DNA of 64,000 nt, taken from Blasia pusilla (taxonomy: Eukaryota; Marchantiophyta; Marchantiopsida; Blasiales). The DNA is taken from the NCBI GenBank assembly GCA_050084515.1, contig CM114273.1, positions 16,554,001-16,618,000 of the forward strand, in the 5' to 3' direction. The notes under the pieces are model-generated. The model worked only from the letters and a program-made list of their open reading frames with translations. It searched no databases and was not told the DNA's origin. Positions 21,364 through 35,100 of this stretch are shown one piece after another. Position 1 is the first letter of the stretch; every line of letters starts with the position of its first letter. Both the position numbers and the translations under genes were made by a program.

Positions 21364-24300
21364 CTAGTAAGGTGCCCGTGCGATGAAGGGGCACCCCTTA
21401 TGTTTGGAGCTTAATTTGACTAGTCCTGTTACGCTATGAAGGGGCACCTAGCAATGATCGGGGAGATCGGGGTTGAGTAAGGCTAGCAGGTTAAATTTGA
21501 GAATTTCCGACTAATTTTAAAAACCGGTTTGAGGACGCTCTTTGTATTTCGTATCTGAAAACCAGTTCAAAAACCGGAATTTCCATTCCCGATTTACCAT
21601 TCCCGGTAATGTACCGGGTCCCACGAAAAAACTCCCCGAACCCTGGCACCTAGTATGTTTGAAGCTACATTTTTCAATTTTAGGTGCGATGTCAATGATG
21701 TAAGAAAATGTTCCAAGAGCTAGTGTGTAATTGAACGTATTTTTTTCTTGTTTTTAAGAAGCATATGCAATATTTTCTTATTTACATATTAAGAAAACAC
21801 TCTCATAATTAATATACATATAAATATAAGAGAAATCATTTTAGAGAAAGATTAAAGAAAAATAATTTAATATATATTTATATCTTAAAGAAAAATAATT
21901 TTTATTATCATATGAATAAAAAATATTTTCTTGTCGACACGTTGCCAGCTGCCACATGTGAAGAAAAGAGGTGCTTGCAAATCAAGAAGTCACTCTCCAA
22001 TGACAATATAAATATTTGGGTTGGATAAGGCGATTGGGCACGCGAGGGCCATAAATAAATGGCACGGGTCAAGTTCTCATCACGGCTGCAAAATTTCTCT
22101 TTTTTTAATAAACTACTTCAACTCAATGAAAAACTAGTGTGGCCTTTCTATATTTTTAGTGTTAAAAATATATAAATATTATATTTTTAGAATCCAATGT
22201 AAGGTGTGAGAGCACTCCCTTCAAAGTGGCACAACTACAAACTTTCATTAAAAAAATCTCAATATATTTAGGGTTTTAATAAAATCCATATTATTCTAAC
22301 TTTGTAATTTTCCTTTTTAAAATATTTTTTATTGATCAATTATTTTTTCAATTTAAATTATGATATAAATCAAAATTATTTATTGTTCCATTATTATAGA
22401 TGCAATTTAAAGGTCATTTTCATTTCTTCATAAGGGATACTATCATAGGTGACATTTCTTCTTCAAGTTTTTTTTTTCTCTTAATAAGATATACAAACTT
22501 TCTTTGCGATAAAATACGTCTCTTTCTTTTTGGGTTGAAGCTTAGGGTATGGATTTTAAAGTTATCCTAAATAGTAAGTGCAATAACAACATGCGATATG
22601 AGGACATGTGTCCTAGTAAGAGGCCACAATGTGGGACATGTGTTGAGGCAAAAAGTATTTTGTAATGAGAGGAGTGTTGCTAATAACATATAGATATATT
22701 CTTTTGGAGCATTTTTTGATAGGTTAGAATTCTTTGATAAAATTATGACCAATATGCATATTTTGTTGTTTAGTGATTCTAATACAAGTTTGAAATACAA
22801 ACATGCGTGAAAATTTAGATAATTTATATCCATGTATATTATAAAGGCAATATGTTTTTCTTCAAACCAATCTTTATTCTTTACTTTTAGGTTGAACTCT
22901 CTTATGATTGAACAAGGTTAATTTTGGATTTTTTTTCTTACTATGATTACACATTCCTAATTGAATTATAAAGCCATGATATACAAGATAGTTTAAACCT
23001 TGTGCAAGTTTTTTAGCACGAATTCAATCATTTTAGTAGGAAATCAAGATACAAACCTTGAACGTGGCCTCTTTTTAAATTGTCTTGTTTCTTTCTCTAG
23101 CATCTTTATAGGAGACATCTTGAAATAGTAAAATAATTCAATAAATCCTGTGGGGAGTTTTATCGCTAGTAAATAATATAAGGTTTTTAAATGCATAAAA
23201 TGAGATGTGAATGCTATACATCATTTTTTCTATTTTTTGCTTTATCTATTTTTATTTTGTTGAAACACTTGTTTTTACACCATCATTATAATTTTTATGT
23301 CAATTTTCTTTATTGCTTTTATCTTCTTCTTTTTTTATTGAAAGTTCCCTCTTTTGAAAAAAAATTTCCGTACATCCCATCTGCCATTCAACTTGCAAAC
23401 TCTTAATACAATTAGGTTCTTTATGCCCTAAGAAACTTGATTTCTTCCATTTTGAAGAATTTTTTCCTTCGGTTGAGCAAAAGAATTTTGAAAGCTATAT
23501 GTTGTCGACAACAAGACTTGATTGCACGCCTATTGGTGATCACATGCACATGAGTCTTAGGAGCACGAACAAGAGAATTTCAATTAATTCAACAAAAGCT
23601 CCCTACAAAACACCAAGAAGTGAGATATAGTGGAGTGGTGCAAGGTATTAGGAGCTAGGCTAGAGATCCAAGTTTGAATCCCCTTAGGAAATGTTTTGCT
23701 CATGCTTCTTGGATTGTAAATTTAGGTTTACCAATTTTTAATTCGCACCTATTATCTTGAAAATTGATCTTTTATCTCACAGAAGCTTGCATTCAACATG
23801 CCATGCTCTCGTTACTGATGTGTACCCAAGTATATATATAGTAGCCATATTTTTTGTCAATCATCCTTTTACCTCTTCCGTCTTGATTTTAACTTGTAAG
23901 TCACCCCTCAAACTCGTTTGTCTTAAACAAGGTAAAAAACTGATATAATCCCTTACTCTCCAACTCAAGAAACCCATTCAAGACTTGGGATGGACTTCCT
24001 TGATAATCCACAAACTTGAAATAGGGCTCGCTTACAGAGTGGTCCTAATTTCCTAATGGACTTTGAATCTCTAAGTGTGATTCAATATATGTACCTTAGA
24101 TCAAGATCCCATATGGTCTACAAATGATGTCTGAACCCCAACAAAAACCTCACAATTTGGTACGGCCCTTGGATCAACCCCTTGTGGTTTCCAAGATGAG
24201 ATTTAGGCTCCGAACTCCCTTAGAGATCTTCCCCCTTTATATAAAATTTTAGACATCTCTTGGGCCCTTTATTTTCCCAAGTATCTATCTCAAGTTGCTA

Positions 24301-25944
24301 CTTATGGCCCTCAACCTCAATTATCACTTCAAAGGTTTTGATTTTTAAGGAATTATGCATTTAATGCTTGCATGTTTTTCCAAATATTTGGCATTTTGGA
24401 ATCAACTCATCGCAAGCTTTCAAATTCCACTTTATTCAGCCTAAATGCATATCGAATGTAGCCTTCATAACCCCACCTACACAGATTACCAAATGTTTAG
24501 CCCGATTCCAAGATAGGTTGTAGCCTACTTGGAGTCCAATTCTTGAGGGATTGTAGCATTCTCCAAGTTTCATCATGCATTTGGTTATGCTTTTCCAAGT
24601 CACAACCTTCGCTATCTGAGATATATGTTTAAGCTCGCATCTTATATTTTCTAACTCATGCTTATTCTTTGAAATTTTGATGTGTTTCCATCCTAGTGTG
24701 AGTCCGCTGGAATCTTATGAGGATTGTAAGACCATGCCTTCAATCAAAGTTTCTAATACCTCTTACTTTCGAATAATTTAAATTATGTTATTAGTTTTTC
24801 TTGAGATGTATAGAGTTTCTTCTACAAATGATATTTTTTTTCTCTCCATTGGAAGTGAAGAGATTGTCCTTGATTATGAAAGCATTCTAATACTGATGAT
24901 GGAGATGAGAGACTTTTTGATACTAGGATAAATATCATAATAATGTCGTAGGTTTCATATGTAGATATTCTAGTTTGATAGATGAGCTACATATGTGGAT
25001 AAAGATGATCTTGGTTTATAAGTCACTCTCTTGGTGTAGAAACTAGTAACTTGGCAAGACTAGTACTCACACACTTAACAAGACGAAGAGGCTTGGAGAG
25101 GCATCATTTCTCTATAATTAAGTCTTCCAAGCATAGGCTAGGATAGGATATCGTTGACAATGTTTTATACATACACTTTCACGTTGAGGGTAGGTTTGGT
25201 TAGATTATTATTCATTGATTGAAAGTGTGATATGTTTCCAAATTGATTTTCATTATGTGACCTCTCATGGAATAGAATATGTATTGATATGATGTTCTAT
25301 GAGTTGTGTTAATTTTTAATCTATGTGTGTATATGCTGCGATGTGTTTGGGCATTAAATCCTCTATTCAAGAAATATTTTTTCCAATTTTTTTTTCAATT
25401 ATGAACTAAAATAAAATTATTATTGAACTAACGAATTATTTTAGAAAAAGATACTTAAACCCTTCTCTTTTTACTAACATGAAGGTTTTGATTTTATCTT
25501 GATATTATAACCAAATATTTTTATGGCCCCTACAAGCACTCCCTATATTTTTCGTCTCCATCCATTTTACACACATGTTTTTCACATGTGTTTTATTATT
25601 ATTTCGGCCTCTACAAACACTCCTTGTTTTTTTTTCCTCTCCATCCAGATTATCCATGTGTCTTCCACATGTGTACTAATTACTTTCTTTCCCATCCCTC
25701 TCAAAAGGTTGCACACTAATTTTTTCACCTATAGGATTGTTTTTTTCTTATAACCCAAAATTTTTGAATTCAAATAATAAAAAAAAAAAATATATATATA
25801 TATATATATTTTTGATGAGTGACTTCTTGATTTGCGGCGATTGGAAAAAAATATCACACACTAGACCCAAAAAAATTTAAATTTCTATGTCTCATCATTA
25901 CTCCTTTCATGGTCTATTCAAGCTATTTTTTATTTCCTTACTAG
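21364..25944. mobile_element. AT-rich element E2 with inverted CTAG ends
   Basis: The left end is CTAGTAAGGTGCCCGTGCGATG at 21364. The right end, read as reverse complement from 25944, is CTAGTAAGG followed directly by AAATAAAAAA. That is the same terminal unit with the hairpin bases deleted, and it continues with matches such as AATTTAAATTT and GCAAATCAAGAAGTCACTC back to about 25800. The left unit resumes at 21650-22010. The 4.6-kb interior is AT-rich, with only short open frames and no transposase seen, and it includes a TA microsatellite at about 25790-25810. Confidence 0.5.
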
Positions 25945-27171
25945 TAATAATAAAAAAAACTATTAACTTTTAAATCCACATACGCCCTAATAACTCGGAG
26001 AAATTTCGTACTGAGTGGAGTGGACGAGGGAGGTACTAAGGACAGTATTTAGAGCGGCTGCAGTTAGCCATTGTCACTAACTACATAGTAATTCTCATAG
26101 TTGTGATCGGCCCTTACGCAGTAGTGCCTGAGGGTGCACGCCCGCACTCTCCGAGTCTCTTTCCCGCCTTCCCGCCGATCGAGAATGAGTTCATGTGCAA
26201 TTTTAATTAGTCGAGGAAAGGTTCCGGAGACAGCGTCTGGACGATTGCAAATCTGCGAAGTTTTCGCGGACTGAATGCGAATGGAACGGTGAATGGCAGA
26301 ACGAGGAGAGTGTGCGCGAAAGATGGACAATGAGAGGCGCTTGTGAAGATGTGGGGGCCGAATTGGAGTGTTGTTTTGACGCGCTTGAGGCTTTGAAGTG
26401 CGAGTTTATGAGGTGGTACTTGACGTGAATCAGGTCAGTTGCGGAATGAAGTGAGAGTGCGCGAAAGATCGACGATGGAAGGTCGCTGGTGAAGATGTAC
26501 GAGGCGGAAGTGGTGTGTTTCTCACGCACCTGAAGCTTCGGGGTGCGGGTTTAAGAGGAGAAGCATTAGGAGAATGACAAAGTGAGACGCGGAATGTGGT
26601 GACATTGCATGATATGGTGAGAGGCGAAAAGAGTTGAGATTTCGCGAAAGATCAGCCGTGGACGGTTGCGACGATGCGTGGGACAGACGTAGGGTAGCTT
26701 GTTTTGAACCCCCTGGGGCTGTGGAGGTCAGGTTTTTACGAGGAGAAACATGACGGGCGTTGATGTTTGCCGAAGATAAGGACATAAAATCGATCGTCAT
26801 GCGGAAAACCTTGGCGTGGTTTGTTCGTCCTGTACTTGGGACTGCGCAACGAGGATCAAGGTTATTAAGCAAATGTGAAGCTCGGCGGTGGTACCGTCGT
26901 TCTTATCTGGCAGCAGAGATTCGGAAAAATGGAGAGTTAAACATGGAATTGCACTGTCCAGAAAGATGCACGTGGCATAAAGTCTAAGGCAGTAGTGCAG
27001 ATTCACAGACACTCGAATTGTGGAAGCCGGTTGTCATCAATTGCTCAAACCTTGAAGGTCGCTCCTGCTGATGAGTTGGAGAGCGTAGGATTCTTAGAGT
27101 AAGTGACCTGGTTTCGAGAAGTTGAGACTTGAAAGTAGCAGCAGGCTCCGACCGGAGTGGATGAACAAATC
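25945..27171 (+). other. leader/upstream region of the FIGL1-like gene with degenerate repeats
   Basis: Composition rises to gene-like GC from about 26000. Between 26305 and 26760 three repeat units share GCGAAAGAT at 26315, 26461 and 26644 (spacing 146 and 183), with GAGGCG or CGGTTGC blocks, GTGAAGATG and CTGAGGCTT-like blocks, diverged. No protein domain is found. Probably promoter plus 5' UTR, possibly with a leader intron. Confidence 0.5.
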
Positions 27172-30100
27172 ATGGTGGAAGCTACCGCTAGCCAATCAGA
27201 CATTTCAGCCAAGGTTCGGAGATTGCATTCTCTTTTATTGGGATCTGAAGTTGCATTGGCGAAGGATGATGCCGAAACCGCGTTGGGGTTGGCATTGCGG
27301 CTACTCGGGTTCCTTGATAGTGAGAGCAATACTGCAGAAGATCAGATTTACAGCCGCAAAATCTTGAAGCAGGTCCATGCGCATCTTGATAGTGCACGTC
27401 GGGGTTTGCGTTCTGACAGGTGAGTTTTTTGAAAGCTCGAGGGATATCTGCTTTGATATATTGTCAGCTTAACTTGCTATTTCGAAGTGAGCTCCTGGAG
27501 GTCATTTAGAATTGTGTGTTTGCAGGTTTTTTCGCACGATTATTACGCATGCCACTTCTGTGTAATCCATCTCCATCTATCATATTTCGTCATGACTGAT
27601 GGCACTGAACGTGCATATTGCAAGGTGCTCACTTGGTTGTAGTCATTGGTGTCGTCAGGGAGATTTTGGAGCAGGCAAAATGCGACGAACGATTTCGTTT
27701 CACTGAAGCCAAGCCAATTGACCTTCAGCGCATCAAGAGTTCCAAGTTTTTCTTGCCTGTTGTTGGAACGCTCCAAAGAGAATCAGTAAGGGTGTCCCTG
27801 TACCAGCCGTAATGCGACTGTACCGGCTTTAGTTTCTCTAGTTTTGTGTTTGGATTAGTATGACCCGGGCCTCGGGCATAATTCGAGTGAATTTGTCTTG
27901 GTCGCGATAAAATTCGATCTCTTGTGAGCGTCTGTCTCCTGAAGCTTCCGAATACTTGCATTTTCGAAATCCTGGCATTGTAGTCTGAATTACGTATTTC
28001 AAAATTTCTGGTAGTGATTGTGGATTTGTAATTTTCAGGATCACATATCGTCAAGGATTGGACCAACTGGACAAACACCAGCTTCAACTTCAGCCAGAAT
28101 AGATGCCGCAGTTCCAAAGTTGGAAGTCGAGAATCGGCCAGGACGAAGTCCTCTAAAGCCTGCGCGGACTTTGCTGCAATCAAAGATAAATTTCGATGGT
28201 TCAAGCAGCAGGCCGCCGGAAAACTTTCACACCACCGCAAGTGCGAAGCCCTGTGAGGAATTCACGCCGACTGTCGTGGCCAGCAGAATCGCTACTCCTC
28301 AGCAGTCTACTAGCAGGGCGACAACCTCCAAGGCCCTGCGCGCACAGCCCTCTCAAATTTTTGATGCAGATTTCTTACCATCACCTGGAGACGACGAAGA
28401 GGAGAGGAGTCTATGGAATAGCTATGGAGGTGGTCGTAAACGGGGCCGGAATGCTTATCTCAGCAAACCAATCCAGAGGAAAGCAAGAAGTGGAGATCAC
28501 GAAGACGATAGTGATGAAAATGTGGAAGTTGTTCGATCGTGTTATGGAAGCAAGAGGAAGCAGGAACGCCCGAGAACTTTGCCGAAAGAAGAGATGAGTG
28601 ATGACGATATTGAAGAGGTTCCCAATAACTTTGTTACTGCGAAACAGAAGTGGGTGAGTACAAGCAATCTCTGTTCAAGACCTCACTGGGCTGAGAACAC
28701 ATTTAGTCATCCGAGATTCAATTCTTGATCTATATAAAGTAGCAACTTCCCGACTTCATTTGGGATGTGCAGGCAATGGACTCAATATCGAAGAAGACGG
28801 CATCCGCTCCTCAAGGCGCGGGGAATAACGCCAGCAGTCTTCGGAATGGTGGTACTAAGTCGTTGGGTGTAACTCGACGGGGAGTCAGAAGCGGCTTCGT
28901 ACCTCCTATCCGTAATTGTAATGCAAACAACGGATCTGCTGCGATTACAAGACAACAGCCCGGGGCGGACAATGGAACAGAGGACTCTACTCGAAAATGG
29001 TGAGTTGGCGTCAACACTCCAGCAAGCATCCTTTGTACTTTTTACAGCCTTGTTTCCCTGTAGCCGGTGATCAAGCTGTCAAGCGATTCTGGGTATTTTT
29101 AAAGTGCTGAATCAGGTTTGGTTTCTCAGTTTGGAGCTACTTGCTGGCCCTGACGGTGAGTTGCCAGACCGCCTTCGCAATCTGGAGCCCAAGCTCTTGG
29201 AACATGTAAGCAATGAAATCATGGAGCAAGATCCTAACGTACGTTGGGATGACATAGGTAAGGGTGACAGACTCCAAGCCTATATCATTTCAGTTGTTAC
29301 CTGATTCCATGCACAAATTTAGATACCCTAATCAGGATGTTATGCAGTGCACGGAATTGTCTAGTGTCAGTTTTGACAGCTTACTCAACGTCGGCCTTTG
29401 TTACCTGCAGCTGGGCTTGAGCACGCAAAAAAGTGTGTCACCGAAATGGTCATATGGCCTTTGTTACGACCAGACATTTTCCAGGGTTGCAGAGCTCCCG
29501 GGAAAGGACTCCTATTGTTCGGGCCGCCAGTAAGTGAGACTTCGACGTGAACTGTATGGCCTCCCTGTAAAATTTAATTGACCTCGGGGTGCTTACGTCT
29601 CTGCTGTTCAATAAAGTTCAGCAATTAACCAAGTTTGTGAAATGGTTAAGGGGATTCTAAAAGACTAATTACACCTGTACTACTTTCTAGGGTACGGGTA
29701 AGACCATGATCGGGAAAGCAATCGCTGGAGAAGCCAAAGCGACCTTTTTCTCCATATCAGCAAGCTCTCTGACGAGCAAGTGGGTGAGTTCAGCTTACTG
29801 GCCCCTGGAGCTGCTACTTACACGAACATGTGTCTCATGGTTTCACGCAGATAAGCACTTCGTGCATGTTCAGTCCACCTACTCTCTTGTACCGAACCCT
29901 ACTAGTTCCCAACTTGGGTGACCTCATCTTCTGATATCTTCCGGTTCAGCTTGTGTCAGCATTTACCAAGTCAGTCATGGTGTAGCATCTAACTTGTTGA
30001 CCATAGAGCCTTATGTTTTTGTTTCATGGAATTTATACGTCTTCGTACAGTTTCTAAACTTATTACTGAATCCTGAACTGTAATATTTTCATCATAACGA

Positions 30101-31540
30101 CTTTGAATAACAAGGCAGAGTGTGCTATTTATATTGGTAATTGTGAGCAGATTGGGGAAGGAGAAAAGCTAGTCAGAGCTCTGTTTGGAGTTGCAAGCTG
30201 CCGTCAACCTGCTGTCATTTTCATAGATGAAGTTGATTCACTTCTATCCCAGGTGAAAAGCTTAGGTTTCAAAATTCTGACAAGCCTTAATCTGATCAGA
30301 GTATTTATACCTTCGCAGAAACTGCTGTTTTGTAAAAATTTAATGGCAACTTGATGATGATGATTTTACTGAGAAAACGTGCTCATGATTTTCTGGGCAG
30401 CGGAAGTCAGAGGGGGAGCACGAATCTAGCCGAAGGCTGAAAACTCAGTTCCTAATTGAGATGGAGGGATGTGGAAGTGGGACAGAGCAGATTCTTCTCA
30501 TAGGTTCGTGAAGATTTTGAACCTGTGAACTGAATTTGCAAGCATAGTGTAGTGTGTACACTGCAAGGAATTGTTACATACTTTTTTGTAGGTAGTCGTC
30601 AATCTTGTTTCAGAGGGTTGAACAACTTCACGTTTTCGGAATCTTTACTGTTTGTTCTCAGGTGCAACGAACAGACCCCAGGAATTAGATGAGGCAGCAA
30701 GGAGGCGTCTTTCAAAGCGTCTTTACATACCCTTGCCTTCAGCTGGTATGGATTTTTTATCTGAGTTAGTGGCTAATTTTGCGTGTCCGTTTAGCTCATA
30801 AACATTCTAGAGTGCGTCATAAGCTTACTGCATAGACAAAGCAAAGACAATAGTGAAAGCTGGTATGGATATGTGCAGAGGCAAGATCCTGGATAGTACG
30901 CAGCCTTTTGGAGAAGGATGGACTTCTCACTTTGTCGGAGGATGACATCAAGGAAGTATGCACCAGCACAGAAGGTAAACCGTCACTTTCTGCTTGATGG
31001 AAAGTGATATGACTAGGTAGTCGATCGTATATGAAAGGCCATCATTCTGAGAGTTCTTTTATGTAGTTCCACATCCACGACAAGAAGTCTGCAGCTAAGA
31101 ACTTGAACTGTCTGGTATTTTCAGGATACTCTGGTTCTGATATGAAGAACTTAGTGAAGGAAGCATCGATGGGTCCATTACGGGAGGCGTTGATGGAGGG
31201 GAAAGATATAAGCAAGATAAGCAACGACGAGATGAGATCAATTATCCTTCAGGTAAGTTTGAAGTTGTGCATTCCACTTTGAAATTCGTTTTCCCATCAT
31301 CTCTTAAACTCTGTTCTTATGGCACATCAATATTTTGATTTGCAAGCACCTGTTGTTTTATGCCTTTCACCGGATGGAAAGCTTCTGCATCAGAGTGACT
31401 GATGAGCATTTCTTGCTTTTATGTAATTTTAACAACAGGACTTTACGTCGGCTTTACAACAAGTGAGGCCTTCTGTTTCTCAGAGCGAATTAGGGCTGTA
31501 CGAAGACTGGAATCGACAATTTGGCAGCCTAGCCTTGTAG
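27172..31540 (+). CDS. FIGL1: FIGL1 (fidgetin-like 1) AAA ATPase
   Basis: Thirteen exons join in phase to 723 codons: 27172-27419, 27659-27785, 28039-28653, 28773-28999, 29130-29257, 29411-29529, 29691-29783, 30151-30252, 30401-30503, 30662-30745, 30879-30974, 31125-31252, 31439-31540. All introns have GT-AG ends. The ATG at 27172 (AATCATGGTG) is the first in frame. The N-terminus is helical, the middle is disordered, and [12 protein letters not shown] precedes the AAA core. Walker A GPPGTGKT (about 486-493) is split by an intron. Walker B is VIFIDEVD (about 541-548). Sensor GATNRPQEL and EAARRRL with the arginine fingers follow, and a Vps4-type end [13 protein letters not shown] closes it. 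In Arabidopsis and animals FIGL1 restrains RAD51/DMC1 strand invasion and limits meiotic crossovers. The AAA half is certain; exon 2 and the start are inferred. Confidence 0.92.
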
Positions 31541-32166
31541 GGCAATCAAGAAAATTGCCACGATAATTTGAGCTAAACCCAATTTTTGGCTGCACTCACA
31601 ACTGAGGGGGATTACTGTTGACAATGTGCCCATCCCCTGAAGAGGTATCCAAAATCTTTACTCGATGACATACATAGTCATCAAAATTGGGAGATAATGA
31701 ACACTATTGATCCACTCCTGACGATTGAAGCTATCTACATTTCTCTGCTTCACAGAGCATTTGTGCTAGCTATTCCACTACTCCCTTTGGTGTCTTCCTT
31801 CTACACTTGTGATTGGAAAGAGATCATAGTTTCATCTCTTACAAAAGAAAGTGTTCTCACAAAAGCGTAGCTTTTGTGAGAATATTTTTTCTGGTCTAGA
31901 GGAACTATCAGACAGTTTAGGAAAAGGACATTGTCACACCCTGGCTTGGCTGAGGCACCATCCATGGGCTTACATGCACTGCCCGCAAAGACGTTGGTTT
32001 TCAGCTATTTCTCATCCCGGAGCAATATAGGTAAACTTTGATGTAGTGCCTCTAAATTGATGTCTGGATCTTTTAATACGAGGGATAAAGGATTTCCTTA
32101 CAAACTCAAGTAGATGCAAAGGTAGGGAGTATTCAGGTTGCAAGAGCAATTGGACATGGGTGTCAT
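31541..32166. other. convergent intergenic region, with a short perfect hairpin
   Basis: This is the 3' UTR space between two genes that face each other. At 31854-31882, TTCTCACAAAAGC and its exact complement form a 13-bp stem with a 3-base loop. No gene is seen. Confidence 0.6.
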
Positions 32167-35100
32167 TCAACTTTCATGATTTTGTGGTAAATAGGTCAAT
32201 TCTGAAGGATCCGAGGAATTGGCAAAAGAGCTCTCCTGCCTAACCACCTCGTAGACATGAGATTGGGCATCTATTTTGGGCAAAATGGAGAGGAGGTAAC
32301 AGGCTGCTGAAGTGTAGATGCTCACGTGCCACCAGCTGCGCATACAATTTCAACACGAACAAGAAGCAAATCTGATCAGTCCTAATTGAATGTGCATATC
32401 AGCTGTCGAACAGGTGAGACAATAAGAATTAAAATCTCTTCTACTTACTGTTCAACCTTTGATGCACATCACAGTGGGACTGCTGAATTCCAATATGCAT
32501 TAGTACATGGACTGGGAGTAGGAATTTACCTGTGCCAGATCCAATACGTCTGTGCGACTTCCATGTACAAACTAAGTATTGCATTGAAGAGAAAAAAGGT
32601 TCCTAGACCAACGTAAAGCCAACTATGTCTGTCCACAAGCTGCAGGTAATATGAGTGACCCCACCTGCATATGGTAAAATTGCCTTATTAGATTGTGAGT
32701 ATCAGTCAAGTCTTGAATGTTTATAGAGAATTCCAATTTGAATTAAGTTGCTATTGCTTTTGGATGGTCTCCCTGTCATGGACTTGTTTCACAGCATTTC
32801 CCCTATTCCACATAAGTTCTCCAAACAGTTCACTCATTTTCTTCGGTTCTCTTTTAACGAGTCTTCATGCCTTCCCGCCATATGAAGAATAGCCAACTTT
32901 TTATCATGGGAGAACTCATCCAGTGAATCATATTGACAATTTGGATAGGTATCATACCCGGACAATCTGACCCAAATTGTACTGAAACTGTTTAGAGATG
33001 GTTGCCAGCTTCGAAGGTTGACCACTTTTTTAGCTTCAATGCTCCATCCTGAGAGTAGCACAAGAGTGCCTATAATCACCACCACGACCACATTCCACAC
33101 ACTGCAGCAGAGGCAGACCAAAGAGGTTAGATGTAGACAGCTGACACATAAATGTTTTCGGCCTCACCCTTCGCAAACACAGAGCATGAGTTTAGTCTAG
33201 TATAAATCAATGACGACAATTGCAACTGACATAAGGCAGGTGAACTCAGATAAGACAAGAGAATACGTCATGGGTGCAAAAGGTGTTCTTGTTGAGATCT
33301 CACCTTGTGGCATTTTCTTTCGCAATGGTTGCAGTCAAGACTGCAAACCCTATGTGCATCATGTCCTTTGGCCCATCAAATCCAGCCATGTATAGACATG
33401 TCATTATGATCACCAGAAATGAAAGCCAGAAGTCCAGAAACTGCAGACAGAAACCTGAAGAAACGGTCATTCTGGATGTCTACAATTGTTGGTCAGAGAC
33501 TGAACTCATATCTCTGCACTGGCAAAAGTTTAAGCATCTGCCGGTGCTTTCGTGTGTGCATGTCCATCTACAGACAGCACACATCTAGCAAAACATTACT
33601 GACCACGTATCTTCAGAGAGTTTACATTGTGCAATAAGACACTATCAGACATGAGAAGAGACATCATTTTTGCAGACCTGCAACGTAGAGAATGACAGGG
33701 CACACCATCCTCCTGAGTCACATGAATGGTAGACGGCACTAGCCACTCCACTCAGCATGAATGTGATCCATTCCGAATATGCCTGTTCAAAGGACGTCAT
33801 GAGTGTTACATTCCAGTCTTCACCATACCCCTCACCTTTCTCTTCTTTAACATGAATAATATATGCCTTCTGTTTCATGATTCTTCCACATAAGCTCCTT
33901 ACCAACTCTGGCAGGAAATTCCCTGATTAGGCAGGTCGACATATCCACTGAGCTAGAAACAACTCAGAATTATCCAAGCACAAATGGACTCAAGTCCAGA
34001 TGAAAGATCCTGCACCTGATGCCGTATAGCCCACATGCTTGGCAGAATGGCTGCAGCATTCGATAGGGTGAGTGCCCAAATTTGTCTTAGTTCCTCTGTG
34101 ACCCGCAACAGGGATGTAAGCAACAGTATTCAATACATTCAGACTTTTGCACATTGCACAAATGAAGTCATTGCAGCACTAACTTTTGCAGTACTAACTT
34201 TGAACAGATGGGAGATTGGGTGACCTTACTTCCTGGTCCCACCAAGATTGCAGAGCAGTCAAAGTCGCCATGTGCAACATCACAATGGCAATAGCTGCAG
34301 GTGTGCAAACATCAAGTGGCAGATCGTCAAAATCTGTGTCAAAGCAAGTTATTCTCCATTAACAATCCAAGAATAGTTCATTCAGTATATAAGTACCTCA
34401 CTCTAGATGTTGAAACGCACCTGATATAGTGGAGACGACTGGCATCACGCCCTACATGACATCTCCCATGACCCGAGCACCTATTCAAACACCCATGTAG
34501 GTACACCAGCATTTCCATATCCACTTCTGGGGATGCACTGTATGTCTCATGGGCATCCTGTTCTGGCACAATCTCACCATTGCTTGTACTTGGCATAACA
34601 TATCTCACCCCTAAGCACCAAAGACCTTCCTTTGGATACAGCACATCTAAAGACAGTTTCAGGTTTTTTGGGGTTTTCTGCATCCAAATGTAAGTAGCAT
34701 CGTTCCCCAACTCTTGTCTGTCAGCCAGGTGGCTTGTCAAGCCTTCACTATCCATCTTGGTGACAGAAAAATCCCAGCTTCTATTGGTTGGACAACTTTC
34801 ATAGCGGGCATATAATTCACCATTCATGGTCTCAGATGTGAGATAAATGGATAAAGCTCCCCCAGCTGCTCCTGTCGGTACTTCCAAGGTAACATATTCC
34901 CAACGTTCCGATGTTGCAATTGATGTTGATGCGTTCAAGGTCTGAAGGGGAAACCACTTGGTGACAACTTCCAGAGCCTCTATTCTGCTGGTTGGAAAGT
35001 AAAAAGAATCAAAAGGTGATTCGACCTCGGGCATCATAAGCCTCTGCACCAATGTTCCATAGAATTGAGTGTCAGCTCTTGGACTGAGTTTTCTCCGGCA

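Noticed and set aside
23620-23690. tRNA-like A and B boxes (GTGGTGCAAGG and GTTTGAATCC), possible SINE head
   Set aside because: Spacing is about right, but the stems do not fold into a cloverleaf by eye and no SINE body or poly(A) tail follows.
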